From the NCBI GenBank assembly GCA_038329865.1, contig JBBQNK010000002.1:1-64000 (forward strand): DNA of 64,000 bases. Direction: 5' to 3'. Shown here one piece after another: positions 8,852 to 16,408 of the stretch; position 1 is the stretch's first letter, and every line of letters begins with the position of its first letter. Below the pieces are notes generated by a model. The model ran no database searches, was not told the origin of the DNA, and saw nothing but the letters and a program-made list of their open reading frames with translations. The position numbers were made by a program, and so were the translations under genes. The stretch comes from JANMES01 sp038329865 (GTDB taxonomy: Bacteria; Planctomycetota; Phycisphaerae; Tepidisphaerales; Tepidisphaeraceae).

Positions 8852-8924
8852 TTTTCGTCGCATGGGCTGCCAGCCCGTGGTTTTCCTCTCGTAGACATGG
8901 GCTGGTAGCCCATGCGACGAAAAC
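8852..8924. repeat. 'catgggctggtagcccatg' inverted repeat (family C)
   Basis: ttttcgtcgcatgggctgccagcccgtgg is mirrored by acatgggctggtagcccatgcgacgaaaa. Each arm contains its own small palindrome, so the element is a hairpin of hairpins. At least eight related copies occur in the window. It lies upstream of both divergent flanking genes. Confidence 0.85.
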
Positions 8925-8993
8925 CCAACCAGTTCACGCGATTGCGCCCATTGGAAGTCCAAGATTTGCATGGAAACGTCCGATAGAGAGTGA

Positions 8994-10688
8994 GTGCCGA
9001 ACGATGAACCGCTCAAACTTCGCTCAACGCGGATATCGCATGATCGGCCGCTGCTGTGGGTGACGATCGCCCTCGTCACCTGCGGCCTCGCCTGCCGGGC
9101 CGTGCTGATCGGGCAGCCGGTCAACTCCGACTCGGCCATGTTCGTATACATGGGCAAGCTCGTCTCGCAAGGCGGGCGGATGGGCGTTGATCTCGTCGAC
9201 AACAAACTTCCGAGCGTCGGCCTGTTGATGAGCGCACCATACCGGCTGATCGGCCCGCACTGGTGGGCGTACGGTTTGTTGGGCCTGGCGATGTCGATCG
9301 CCGCGATGCTGCTGCTGACGCGGGCGGCGGGTCGGTGCATCGGTCCCGCGGCGCGCTGGCCGGTGCTGATCGCGGCGGCGGTGTGGCTGAATTTCACGCC
9401 CGCCGTCTTCGGACAGTTTCAATTGGAGACGGTCGTCGTCTTCTTCACATCCATCGCCGCGGCGGCGACGTTGGAACTTCTGACGCGTCGCGATTGGCGC
9501 GACGGACCGCTCGCGGGCCTCGCAATCGGCACGGCGATGTGGGCCAAGCCCACGGCCGGCGCTATCCTGCCGGCGATCGTGCTCGCGATCGTTCTCGTGC
9601 GCGACTGGCAATGGCGACGAAGAGTTTACGCGATCGCCGCCGTCGCCGTCGGAGTGATGATCCCGCTCGCGATCTGCGGCGTGCTGCTGTTCGCCACCGG
9701 CATGGCCGACGCCCTGCCGGCCACGCTCTCGCAGCTTCGCGACTACTCCGCCAACTCCTCCGCTGACGCGATCGACCTCGCCAAGCCGCTGGTCGTACTC
9801 GGCCTGCTGATGCTGCCAGTGCTAATGCTCGGAATTGTTTTCCGGCGGGATCGTTTTGCTCCCTCGCCTGGTACACCGGACTTCGGCGAACTCAGTCGAG
9901 CCGGAGAGAGTTGGGGTGAGGGGTCTGTTCCGAAACTCAAGCGATTCAAAATCTCCAGCAGAACCCTCACCCTACACTCTCCCGGCGTACCGGGCGAGGG
10001 ACAAACGCAGGCCGCTCGATCGACCGGCGCGATCGCCATCTTCATCCTCGCCTGGCTCGCGATGGAACTGCTCGCCGTCGTCTCGCAACGGCGGATGTAC
10101 GCGTACCACTTCCTCGTCCTCGCCCCACCGGCGGCATTGCTCGTCGGCCTGCTGCCGCGCGTGCCGAGTGCGCGATCGATGCTCTTCGCGTTCGGCCCGG
10201 CCGTCGCGATGGCGCTGACGTTCGCCGTGCCGCTGATGATTTCCCCCGGCCAGGCTACGCGCCAATCGAACGTAATCGGCTATCTGAAAACCCACACCGC
10301 CGCCGGCGATTCCGCGTGGATGGACGACGACGCCCGCCTGCTCGTCGAGAGCGATCTTCAGCCCGGCACGCGCGTGCCGCTGATTTTCCTCTTCGCGAAT
10401 TCCGACCAAACCCCCGCCAGACTAAGCCGGCAAATGCTGGAAGATTTCACCGCCCGCCAGCCGCGGTACATCGTGCTGCAGCGGGATCAGGCGAAAGTGA
10501 TCGACCTGTACGCAAACCACATGATCGAGATGGTAAAATTCCCCGCCCGCTCGGCCGCGTTTGCGGAGGCGATCAGAAACATTCAGCACTATGTCGAGGA
10601 AAACTACCGGCAGCAGACGAACATCGACGGATTGGTGATATGGCGACGGAATGATTCAGATCGCGCGACGGCGAATTTAAGTGACTGA
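8994..10688 (+). CDS. GT39/PMT-like polytopic glycosyltransferase with an in-frame repeat insertion
   Basis: The 564-residue membrane protein resembles GT-C fold glycosyltransferases (dolichyl-phosphate-mannose mannosyltransferase/ArnT type), which transfer sugars from lipid-linked donors on the outer face of the membrane. About ten hydrophobic helices are visible. The first extracytoplasmic loop has QPVNSDSAMFVYMGKLVSQG, a likely position for the catalytic acid. Residues 289-337 (APSPGTP...SPGVPGEG) are the translation of a family A inverted repeat that lies in frame in a loop between two helices; without it the protein would be about 515 residues. The start is GTG, with GAGAG upstream; no in-frame ATG is better. 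Confidence 0.8.
   Translation: MPNDEPLKLRSTRISHDRPLLWVTIALVTCGLACRAVLIGQPVNSDSAMFVYMGKLVSQGGRMGVDLVDNKLPSVGLLMSAPYRLIGPHWWAYGLLGLAMSIAAMLLLTRAAGRCIGPAARWPVLIAAAVWLNFTPAVFGQFQLETVVVFFTSIAAAATLELLTRRDWRDGPLAGLAIGTAMWAKPTAGAILPAIVLAIVLVRDWQWRRRVYAIAAVAVGVMIPLAICGVLLFATGMADALPATLSQLRDYSANSSADAIDLAKPLVVLGLLMLPVLMLGIVFRRDRFAPSPGTPDFGELSRAGESWGEGSVPKLKRFKISSRTLTLHSPGVPGEGQTQAARSTGAIAIFILAWLAMELLAVVSQRRMYAYHFLVLAPPAALLVGLLPRVPSARSMLFAFGPAVAMALTFAVPLMISPGQATRQSNVIGYLKTHTAAGDSAWMDDDARLLVESDLQPGTRVPLIFLFANSDQTPARLSRQMLEDFTARQPRYIVLQRDQAKVIDLYANHMIEMVKFPARSAAFAEAIRNIQHYVEENYRQQTNIDGLVIWRRNDSDRATANLSD
9859..10002. repeat. 'ctctcccgg...gagggt' inverted repeat (family A), inside a coding region
   Basis: ctccctcgcctggtacaccgg plus ttggggtgaggggtctgttc is mirrored by cagaaccctcaccctacactctcccggcgtaccgggcgaggga. 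Related copies are intergenic at 11545-11663 and 62549-62659, and one lies in the xdhA 3' end. Here the element is in frame and encodes a loop. A 21-base segment (acttcggcgaactcagtcgag) interrupts the left arm. Confidence 0.88.
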
Positions 10689-10695
10689 TTCGCAG

Positions 10696-11316
10696 CTACT
10701 TTGCCGGCTTAAACTCATCTCTGTCGAGCATTTTAAGCAGCCCGCCGTTGTCGTGAGAAATTCCCTCGATCGCCTTGAAAAGTTCTTTGTCCTTCCTCAT
10801 CTCTTCGGTCACGAGAAGGATAATCGTGACGTGAACCTTCTGGTCCTTGTTGAGTTTTGCGATTTCGTCATGCAACGCATTGACTGCTTTGACGTCGCCC
10901 AAACCGTCTGTCAGCCAGAGAATCGATTCCGGTTTGTTCGCAAACGCCGCCTTAATCGCTTCGAGCGGATTGGAATCGCCGCGAGGCGAAACGTCGTCGA
11001 CAAATTCGGCTAGCTTCTTTTTATTGTCGGGCTTCGAGATTAAAAGGCCTTCCTTGCTGAATGGAATCGCCTTGCCCGCACTGTAAAAGATAACATTAAA
11101 GAGTTGACTAGGCTTGAGTGCGTTGACCGATCGCTTCATTTCCTCGCGCAAACTTGAGAACACATCCTGCATGGATCCAGACGCATCGCACATATAAACA
11201 ATCTTGCGAGGTTCCGCCGGTGCTGGTGCAGGATCGGGAACTTGCACTGCTTTCGGCTCAGCTTGGGCCAGTGCACAGAAAAACAAGACTGCCGCCACTA
11301 AGATTGCCTTGCTCAT
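10696..11316 (-). CDS. Secreted von Willebrand factor A domain protein
   Basis: The 206-residue product has a signal peptide (MSKAILVAAVLFFCALAQA, predicted cut after AQA) and one vWA domain. The MIDAS motif DASGS is at residues 44-48, with the following Thr-equivalent region near residue 96 (PRGDSNPLEAI) and the LWLTDGLGD strand near 119, so metal binding is plausible. vWA domains mediate protein-protein contact; no partner is evident nearby. The codons are less G+C-rich than those of the neighbouring glycosyltransferase gene. It runs convergent with that gene, stop to stop within 8 bases. Confidence 0.82.
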   Translation of the reverse strand: MSKAILVAAVLFFCALAQAEPKAVQVPDPAPAPAEPRKIVYMCDASGSMQDVFSSLREEMKRSVNALKPSQLFNVIFYSAGKAIPFSKEGLLISKPDNKKKLAEFVDDVSPRGDSNPLEAIKAAFANKPESILWLTDGLGDVKAVNALHDEIAKLNKDQKVHVTIILLVTEEMRKDKELFKAIEGISHDNGGLLKMLDRDEFKPAK

Positions 11317-11359
11317 CAGCAGTCCCCTCTTGCTTGCGAGTCGAATTCATAAAGGAAAA

Positions 11360-11432
11360 AGCCGCCTATCAGACTTGAACTGATGACCTGCGCATTACGA
11401 ATGCGCCGCTCTACCAACTGAGCTAAGGCGGC
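11360..11432 (-). tRNA. tRNA-Thr (anticodon CGT)
   Basis: Read on the minus strand, a full cloverleaf folds: acceptor GCCGCCT/AGGCGGC, D-arm GCTC...GAGC, anticodon stem GCGCA/TGCGC with loop TTCGTAA (anticodon CGT, decoding ACG) and T-arm ATCAG-TTCAAGT-CTGAT. The 3' CCA is not encoded. A family A repeat lies about 110 bases upstream of its 5' end. Confidence 0.95.
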
Positions 11433-11544
11433 AGACACCGGCTACTACGCCGGATCGAAAAGAATAGCCGCAAACCGGGCGGTCTGGCAAGGGGTACGCG
11501 GGTCGATCGCGGGGCCGTGGAATCTTCCGCGTTTTGCCGCTCCG

Positions 11545-11663
11545 TTCCTCTCCCGGTATTCCGGGAGAGGGTAAGGTGAGGGTTCTGCTGCGAACTTGAA
11601 ACACATTTTCCAATCGAAGCAGAACCCTCATCCCCCCTTCTCCCGGAATACCGGGAGAAGGAG
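11545..11663. repeat. 'ctctcccgg...gagggt' inverted repeat (family A)
   Basis: cctctcccggtattccgggagagggtaaggtgagggttctgc is mirrored by gcagaaccctcatccccccttctcccggaataccgggagaagg-type sequence. Each arm contains an inner palindrome (cccggtattccggg). It ends 8 bases before the stop codon of the polysaccharide deacetylase gene. Confidence 0.9.
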
Positions 11664-11671
11664 TAAGAACT

Positions 11672-12535
11672 TCAAACTGATCCGCCGCCCTCTATTGCCA
11701 CCGTTTTACCGGCCGGAACGTCCTGAAGCTTGCCGTCGACTGAAAGCGTGACCGTCAGCGCTGAGGGGTTGTACGCCGTGCGTTTGTTGGCGGCGATTAC
11801 CATGCGCTGCCTCGCGGCCTCGTAGTCGAACAGCTCGATGTTCGTGCAGTACCACACCTCGGCATGGCCGGCGCAGGGTGCGAAGAGCTTTTCGATGTCG
11901 TCCCACCGCACGCGCGGCTTGCCGAATTCGTAGCTGTGGCCCCAGACGAAGAACGCGTCGTTCCGCCGCTTGTTGTCGAGCCATAGCTTGAACCGCTCGG
12001 GCAGCGGCGGATTTTCATGGAAGATGTGCATCGTCGATTGCCACAGCAACGGCTCGGCAGGCGGGAAGCAGACTTCCAGGTTCCCCACCGCCCGGCAGTA
12101 CACGATCCCCAGCCCGCGCAATATCTCGATCACCTTCGGCGAAACCGTGCCGAACGGGTACGCCATCCCGCGCACCGGGTAGCCGACCAAATCTTCCAGC
12201 GCCCGCCGATCGTCCAGCACTTCCAGCGCAATCTGCGACGGATCGAGCATCGGCAAATGCGGATGGCTGACGGTGTGAATCGCCACCTCGTGTCCGCGGT
12301 ACAGCTCGGCCACTTCCGAAGCGTCCAGCCAGCCGGTTTCTTCTAGTGCGCGAATTCTCCCCGTTCGGCCGAGCTTGCCGGAGTTGAGGTTGAACGTGCC
12401 CTTGATGCCGAGTTGGTTCAGCACCTTCACCACCGGTCGATCGTCGACGACGCCGTCGTCCCAGCTCGTGGTGAACGCCAGCCGCTTGTTGCCGGGAAAT
12501 TTGCAGATTTCAATTCGCTTGGGGGCATCGGCCAT
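11672..12535 (-). CDS. Polysaccharide deacetylase (NodB-homology) family protein
   Basis: The 287-residue product has a carbohydrate esterase 4/NodB-type domain: TTSWDDG near residue 22 (catalytic Asp plus metal Asp), HTVSHPHLPML near 75 (two metal-binding His) and AYPFG near 125. These enzymes remove N- or O-acetyl groups from polysaccharides. No signal peptide is visible, so the substrate may be cytoplasmic or the protein may be a relative with another role. I chose ATG (MADAPKR), preceded by AAGGAA at good spacing; the longer frame upstream reads LCLCVSVF and is only repeat sequence. Confidence 0.85.
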   Translation of the reverse strand: MADAPKRIEICKFPGNKRLAFTTSWDDGVVDDRPVVKVLNQLGIKGTFNLNSGKLGRTGRIRALEETGWLDASEVAELYRGHEVAIHTVSHPHLPMLDPSQIALEVLDDRRALEDLVGYPVRGMAYPFGTVSPKVIEILRGLGIVYCRAVGNLEVCFPPAEPLLWQSTMHIFHENPPLPERFKLWLDNKRRNDAFFVWGHSYEFGKPRVRWDDIEKLFAPCAGHAEVWYCTNIELFDYEAARQRMVIAANKRTAYNPSALTVTLSVDGKLQDVPAGKTVAIEGGGSV

Positions 12536-12560
12536 GTTCATTTCCTTTTCTGAAGGCTGA

Positions 12561-12641
12561 TGGATGAACACAGAGACACAGAGGCACAGAGAAAACAATC
12601 AAAATTTTTCTTCTCTGTGCCTCTGTGTCTCTGTGTTCATT
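12561..12641. repeat. Tandem-word inverted repeat ('cacagag')
   Basis: atgaacacagagacacagag-gcacagag is mirrored by ctctgtgcctctgtgtctctgtgttcat with a short A/T-rich loop. The arms are three or four near-copies of 'cacagag'. It lies between nfo and the polysaccharide deacetylase gene. Confidence 0.9.
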
Positions 12642-12659
12642 CATCTTTTTGCGACGCGC

Positions 12660-13505
12660 TCACATCAACGATCGCAGCGTCTCAAGATTGATCAGATCCC
12701 ACTCCCGCCCGTTGTCATCCGGCCCCTTGGGCGTCTCCAGAATCTTCGGCAGCTTGGCGAACGCCTTGTCCTGCACGAACGGGCGAAAGCCTTCAATGCC
12801 GATCAACCCGCGGCCGATATGATCGTGCCGATCGACCCGGCTGCCAAGCTCCTTTTTCGAATCGTTCAAATGCAGCACCTTTACCCGCTTGATGCCGACA
12901 GTCTTTTCCAACTGCGTGCGAAAGGCCGTGTATTTACGACCGCGAAAGTCGTAACCCGCCGCGAAGAGGTGAGCGGTATCCAGGCAAACACCGAGCTTCG
13001 TCGCGGTTTTGGATTGCTCGATGATCTCCGCCAGATGTTCCAGCTTGTACCCTAGCGACGTGCCCTGCCCCGCCGTGATCTCCAGACAAGTGACAACTTC
13101 ACAGCCGGGCAGCGCCGCGTAAGCCGCATCGAGCGACGCCGCGACGAGCGACAATCCAACGTCTTCACCCTGCCCCATGTGCGCGCCCGGGTGCGTGACG
13201 AGATAAGGAATGCCCAGGGCCGCACAGCGCCGGAGCTCTTCGACGAACAAATCCGTACTCTTCTTCCGCAACGCTGGATCCGGCGAGGAAAGGTTGATGA
13301 GATAACTGTCGTGACTGACGGTCTGCTTGAATTTTAACCGCTCTAAGTGACTCGCCCATTCGTCGATGGTCGCTTGCTCCAGCGGCTTGGCGACCCATTG
13401 TTGCTGATTTTTGGTGAAGACCTGCACGGTGGTCATGCCGAGCTTTTCAGCTTCGAGTAGAGCATTGTGCATGCCGCCAGAAATCGAAAGGTGCGATCCA
13501 AACAT
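12660..13505 (-). CDS. nfo: Deoxyribonuclease IV (AP endonuclease IV)
   Basis: Nfo cleaves DNA 5' to abasic sites in base-excision repair, using three zinc ions in a TIM barrel. The 281-residue product has normal length. Motifs seen are GSHLSISGGMHNAL at the N-terminus, VTHPGAHMGQGED near residue 110 (metal His), CLEITAGQGTSLG near 140 (metal Glu), GVCLDTAHLFAAGYD near 174 (Asp and His), LHLNDSKKELGSRVDRHDHIGRG near 213 and ILETP near 253 (Glu). All expected metal ligands appear to be present. It is apparently monocistronic. Confidence 0.96.
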   Translation of the reverse strand: MFGSHLSISGGMHNALLEAEKLGMTTVQVFTKNQQQWVAKPLEQATIDEWASHLERLKFKQTVSHDSYLINLSSPDPALRKKSTDLFVEELRRCAALGIPYLVTHPGAHMGQGEDVGLSLVAASLDAAYAALPGCEVVTCLEITAGQGTSLGYKLEHLAEIIEQSKTATKLGVCLDTAHLFAAGYDFRGRKYTAFRTQLEKTVGIKRVKVLHLNDSKKELGSRVDRHDHIGRGLIGIEGFRPFVQDKAFAKLPKILETPKGPDDNGREWDLINLETLRSLM

Positions 13506-13523
13506 CTGATTGATCCTAGGTTC

Positions 13524-13994
13524 TCACGCCAGAAAGTAACCAACGCAACCCACACCTATGGCATCAAATTTACTACCTCTGACATCATTCGGTTCTTGAT
13601 CTGAATCCGGCGCAATCGATCTCCAAAGTAACAATTGCAATGTCGGAACAACAAAACTGTGCTTTTTCTCTTCCCAACGACCTAACGCTACCCGAGAAAG
13701 GACTTGAGTTGCATCTTCTACGAAGAGATCGAGCAGAATCGCACCCTCAAAGCCAACGGGAAATGGCGTATGGCTCGACGCCTCAATAAATTCGACCGCC
13801 TCGTTTACATCATAATTAACTTGAAATGAACTACTAAAAAATGTGTCGCATTTGGGTGTCCGGGGAATTGGTTTATGACCATCAACTTGCGACATGATGG
13901 TTCGAACCTCGTCACGTGATATTCCAAATAAAATTGGCCCAACACCGACGAGCGGACGAATATCAAAAACGTATTTTTGCAGCATTTGATTCAT
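13524..13994 (-). CDS. Hypothetical small protein, immunity-protein-like
   Basis: The 156-residue product is not firmly recognised. The opening RPLVGVGPILFGISRDEVRTIM followed by a short alpha/beta domain resembles small proteins often found as immunity partners in polymorphic-toxin or conflict loci; that resemblance is my inference. Its codons are visibly richer in A+T than those of nfo and the genes on the other side, which suggests recent transfer. No toxin is adjacent, but a SMI1/KNR4 protein, another family often found in such loci, is the next gene. The start is ATG, with a second in-frame ATG 3 codons on. Confidence 0.5.
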   Translation of the reverse strand: MNQMLQKYVFDIRPLVGVGPILFGISRDEVRTIMSQVDGHKPIPRTPKCDTFFSSSFQVNYDVNEAVEFIEASSHTPFPVGFEGAILLDLFVEDATQVLSRVALGRWEEKKHSFVVPTLQLLLWRSIAPDSDQEPNDVRGSKFDAIGVGCVGYFLA

Positions 13995-14072
13995 CCGTCC
14001 AGATCGCCTAGCTCGGTCCCGATGAGGCGGAATTGCTATCCAGCCCTACAACATTAGCGACAAGAGAACGAA

Positions 14073-14486
14073 TTACTCCGACTCCCCAATCCAAACCTGC
14101 TCAATCCAAGTCGCCAAATCCGGCCAAGTCTCGTCGCTCGCTCCGTCCATCGAAAAGAAAAAGATTTTCCCCTTCGGATCCATGCAGAAATAATCACCGT
14201 TGTCTTCGCAGATCGGCACGGCATCGTCCGGCACGCCGAGTTCCCAGGCTTCTTCGCACATCGTCGGCAGGTGCGTGTGGGATTTGGGGAGCGTGATCGT
14301 CGCCGGCTCAGTTGTGCCGTAGACGACGTCGCTGGCTTCTAGCAGGAACTTGCGATAGTCAGGATGGAATTTCAGGCCGATCGTTGATTCCGCCTTAGCC
14401 ACCTCGGCCTCGGTCGGCAGGCGCATGGGCTTGGGGACTTCCTCGTTCAGTTCGCGCAGTTCTGCGATCGCTTCGTCCAACGTCAC
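14073..14486 (-). CDS. SMI1/KNR4 (SUKH) family protein
   Basis: The 137-residue product matches the SUKH superfamily: LPTEAEVAKAESTIGLKFHPDYRKFLLEASD near residue 40, then PICEDNGDYFCMDPKGKIFFFSMDG near 95 and TWPDLATWIEQVW at the end. Bacterial SUKH proteins are frequent immunity proteins against polymorphic toxins, though housekeeping members exist. The start is GTG, preceded by AAGGAAGGAG. It overlaps the stop codon of the DUF89 gene by 4 bases (GTGA), so translation is probably coupled. A longer upstream frame is only DUF89 read out of frame. Confidence 0.85.
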   Translation of the reverse strand: MTLDEAIAELRELNEEVPKPMRLPTEAEVAKAESTIGLKFHPDYRKFLLEASDVVYGTTEPATITLPKSHTHLPTMCEEAWELGVPDDAVPICEDNGDYFCMDPKGKIFFFSMDGASDETWPDLATWIEQVWIGESE

Positions 14487-15547
14487 GGCGAGCTCCTTCC
14501 TTCTCGAAAACTGCAAACCACGTCGTACAAATTCCCGCCGATGCGGCTGGCGACCATGGTATCTTTGATCATCGCCAGATTCAGCGCGTCGCACTTGAAC
14601 GCGGCGTTCAGATTGCTCTCCACGCCGCGGCCCATGCCTTCTAGGATGACCAGATCCGCATCGGCCGACGCGGCGTTCAGCTCGTCGCTCACTTCGAGCA
14701 GGTCGATCAAAGGCTCGCCGGTGCCGGTGCTGATCCGCTCGATCGGCAACCCGGCGAAGCTCGGCTCAATCGCGAGAATCCTTGGCCACCAGACGTTCAC
14801 GTCGTGGATCGTCATGTCGTTGAGCGTCGGCCGCTCGTTGGCGGCGAGAATGATCTTCGTGCCGCGCTTGGCCAGCCAGCGCATCAGCGGCAACGCACCG
14901 AGCAGAAAATCGCTGCCGGCGTTGTCGATGAAGAAGACCGCCTTCTTGTGCGTGTGACTGAAGACGCGGCTCGCGAGTGCATCAAAGTCGTCGATCAACC
15001 ACGGCCGAGGGGGCAGGCGGTCGATCGTGGCAAAGAAATCCGGGCTGCCAGCTGCGAATTTTTTCGCGGTGGCCTCGGCACCCATGTCGAAGATATTGCC
15101 GGCGAAAATGCCTTCGATCAGCGCCCGCAGTTGGCTCGTGCCGCTGAGCAAATCCAGCCGCCGGCAGACTTCCGGCAGCAGCGAGAGCATCTTTTCGTTC
15201 TCGCGATCCTTGAGCTGATCGAACGCGTCGACAAATCCGTGCCGGCGGATGATCTGGTCGCGCCACACGTCCATCGTGAGAATCGTGATCCGCCCGTACT
15301 TCTGCGGATGAACGAGCAGGTCGTCGAAAAACGCGTTGAACTCGCCGCGGCAGGCTTCAGCGCGGCGTGCGATCGAGGCACTCGCCTCCCCGCGAGACAT
15401 CGCAACGGCGTGGCCGAGCGAGAGGATCGTTTCAAGGTGGCGTTTGAAAAAGGCCACCCAATATTCACCGGCCTCGCGGTCGGTGGATAAATCCCACGCG
15501 CAGGCAACGTACGTTTTCGGTTTGTCCAGCAAAATGAATGGGCCCAC
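14483..15547 (-). CDS. DUF89/ARMT1-like phosphatase family protein
   Basis: The 354-residue product resembles the DUF89 family of metal-dependent damage-control phosphatases, which hydrolyse phosphorylated metabolites. Diagnostic segments are KAVFFIDNAGSDFLLGALPLMRWL near residue 205, KIILAANERPTLNDMT near 235 and VILEGMGRGVESNLNAAF near 315. The IDNAGSD aspartates and Asn are the expected metal ligands. The start is GTG one base after the SDR stop, so it is translationally linked to both neighbours. Coupling to an SDR and a SUKH protein gives no clear substrate. Confidence 0.85.
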   Translation of the reverse strand: MGPFILLDKPKTYVACAWDLSTDREAGEYWVAFFKRHLETILSLGHAVAMSRGEASASIARRAEACRGEFNAFFDDLLVHPQKYGRITILTMDVWRDQIIRRHGFVDAFDQLKDRENEKMLSLLPEVCRRLDLLSGTSQLRALIEGIFAGNIFDMGAEATAKKFAAGSPDFFATIDRLPPRPWLIDDFDALASRVFSHTHKKAVFFIDNAGSDFLLGALPLMRWLAKRGTKIILAANERPTLNDMTIHDVNVWWPRILAIEPSFAGLPIERISTGTGEPLIDLLEVSDELNAASADADLVILEGMGRGVESNLNAAFKCDALNLAMIKDTMVASRIGGNLYDVVCSFREGRSSP

Positions 15548-15548
15548 G

Positions 15549-16310
15549 CTACCACCCCCCGGCCACGCTGATCGTATCGCCGGAGATGTACGAACCGGCG
15601 TCGCTGCAGAGCATGAGGACAACGCCCGCGCAATCCTGCGGCTGCCCGAGCCGACCGACGGGAACACGCTTGCCGCTCTCAACTTTTTTTTCCGGCGTCG
15701 CAAGGTTCTCGGCGTTTCGATACGTATCGAACCAACCGGGGGCAATGCCGTTCACCGTGATGCCGCTGCGCGCCAGCTCGTGATCGCCGCCAAGGCCGCT
15801 GGTGAGGTTGTTCAGGGCGGCTTTACTCATCGAGTACGCGAGCATGTGCGGATTGCCCTTGCGGGCCTGAAGTGAGGAGACGTTGATGATCCGTCCGAAC
15901 TTCTGCTGGAAGAAATGGTCGTAACACAACTGGCTGAGCCGCAGCGGCGCGAGGATGTTGGCGGTCCACTGGCGGAGTACGGAGTCGGCGGCGATGGTCG
16001 TCCATCGCTCCTCAATCTGAATGCCGGCGTTGTTGACGAGGATTTGAATGCCTCCGTAGGCGGCGATCGTCTGCTCGACGAGACCCGGCAGGATGGAGAG
16101 ATCGGACATATCGCCGCCGAGCGCGGTGGCTTTCCCGCCGGCGGCGTTGATCGCGGCGGCTTCGGATTCGGCGACGGCGAGGTCAATGTCCTGGATCGCC
16201 ACGGCGGCGCCGTTGGCGGCGAGGATTTGGGCGATCGCCAGGCCGATGCCGCGGGCGGCGCCCGTGATGAGAGCGGACTTTCCGGTGAGGTCAAACGTCG
16301 TGGGTTTCAT
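15549..16310 (-). CDS. Short-chain dehydrogenase/reductase (FabG-like)
   Basis: The 253-residue classical SDR binds NAD(P)H through TGAARGIG (residues 16-23), has the NNAG motif near 92 and the catalytic Ser...Tyr-x3-Lys (VSSLQ..., YSMSK near 157). The C-terminal half contains PGWFDT and the ISGDTISVAGGW end typical of 3-oxoacyl-ACP reductase-like and sugar-alcohol dehydrogenases. The substrate is unknown. It is the first gene of a tightly packed minus-strand set with DUF89 (1-base gap) and SMI1/KNR4 (4-base overlap). Confidence 0.92.
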   Translation of the reverse strand: MKPTTFDLTGKSALITGAARGIGLAIAQILAANGAAVAIQDIDLAVAESEAAAINAAGGKATALGGDMSDLSILPGLVEQTIAAYGGIQILVNNAGIQIEERWTTIAADSVLRQWTANILAPLRLSQLCYDHFFQQKFGRIINVSSLQARKGNPHMLAYSMSKAALNNLTSGLGGDHELARSGITVNGIAPGWFDTYRNAENLATPEKKVESGKRVPVGRLGQPQDCAGVVLMLCSDAGSYISGDTISVAGGW

Positions 16311-16328
16311 GGTGATTACATCTTTTTC

Positions 16329-16400
16329 GTCGGCGTGTCCCGCTTCAGCGGGACGTGACCGTCTTCACTTGAGCGTCTCGCTGAAGCGGAACACGCCGAT
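16329..16400. repeat. Imperfect inverted repeat
   Basis: tcggcgtgtcccgcttcagcggga is mirrored by tcgctgaagcggaacacgccga. Each arm also has a small internal palindrome. It sits between the SDR start and the xdhB stop, ending about 10 bases from that stop. Confidence 0.75.
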
Positions 16401-16408
16401 GAAGATAT

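Noticed and set aside
12535..12598. N-terminal extension LCLCVSVF of the polysaccharide deacetylase
   Set aside because: It is translation of a tandem-word repeat; a good ribosome binding site precedes the internal ATG.
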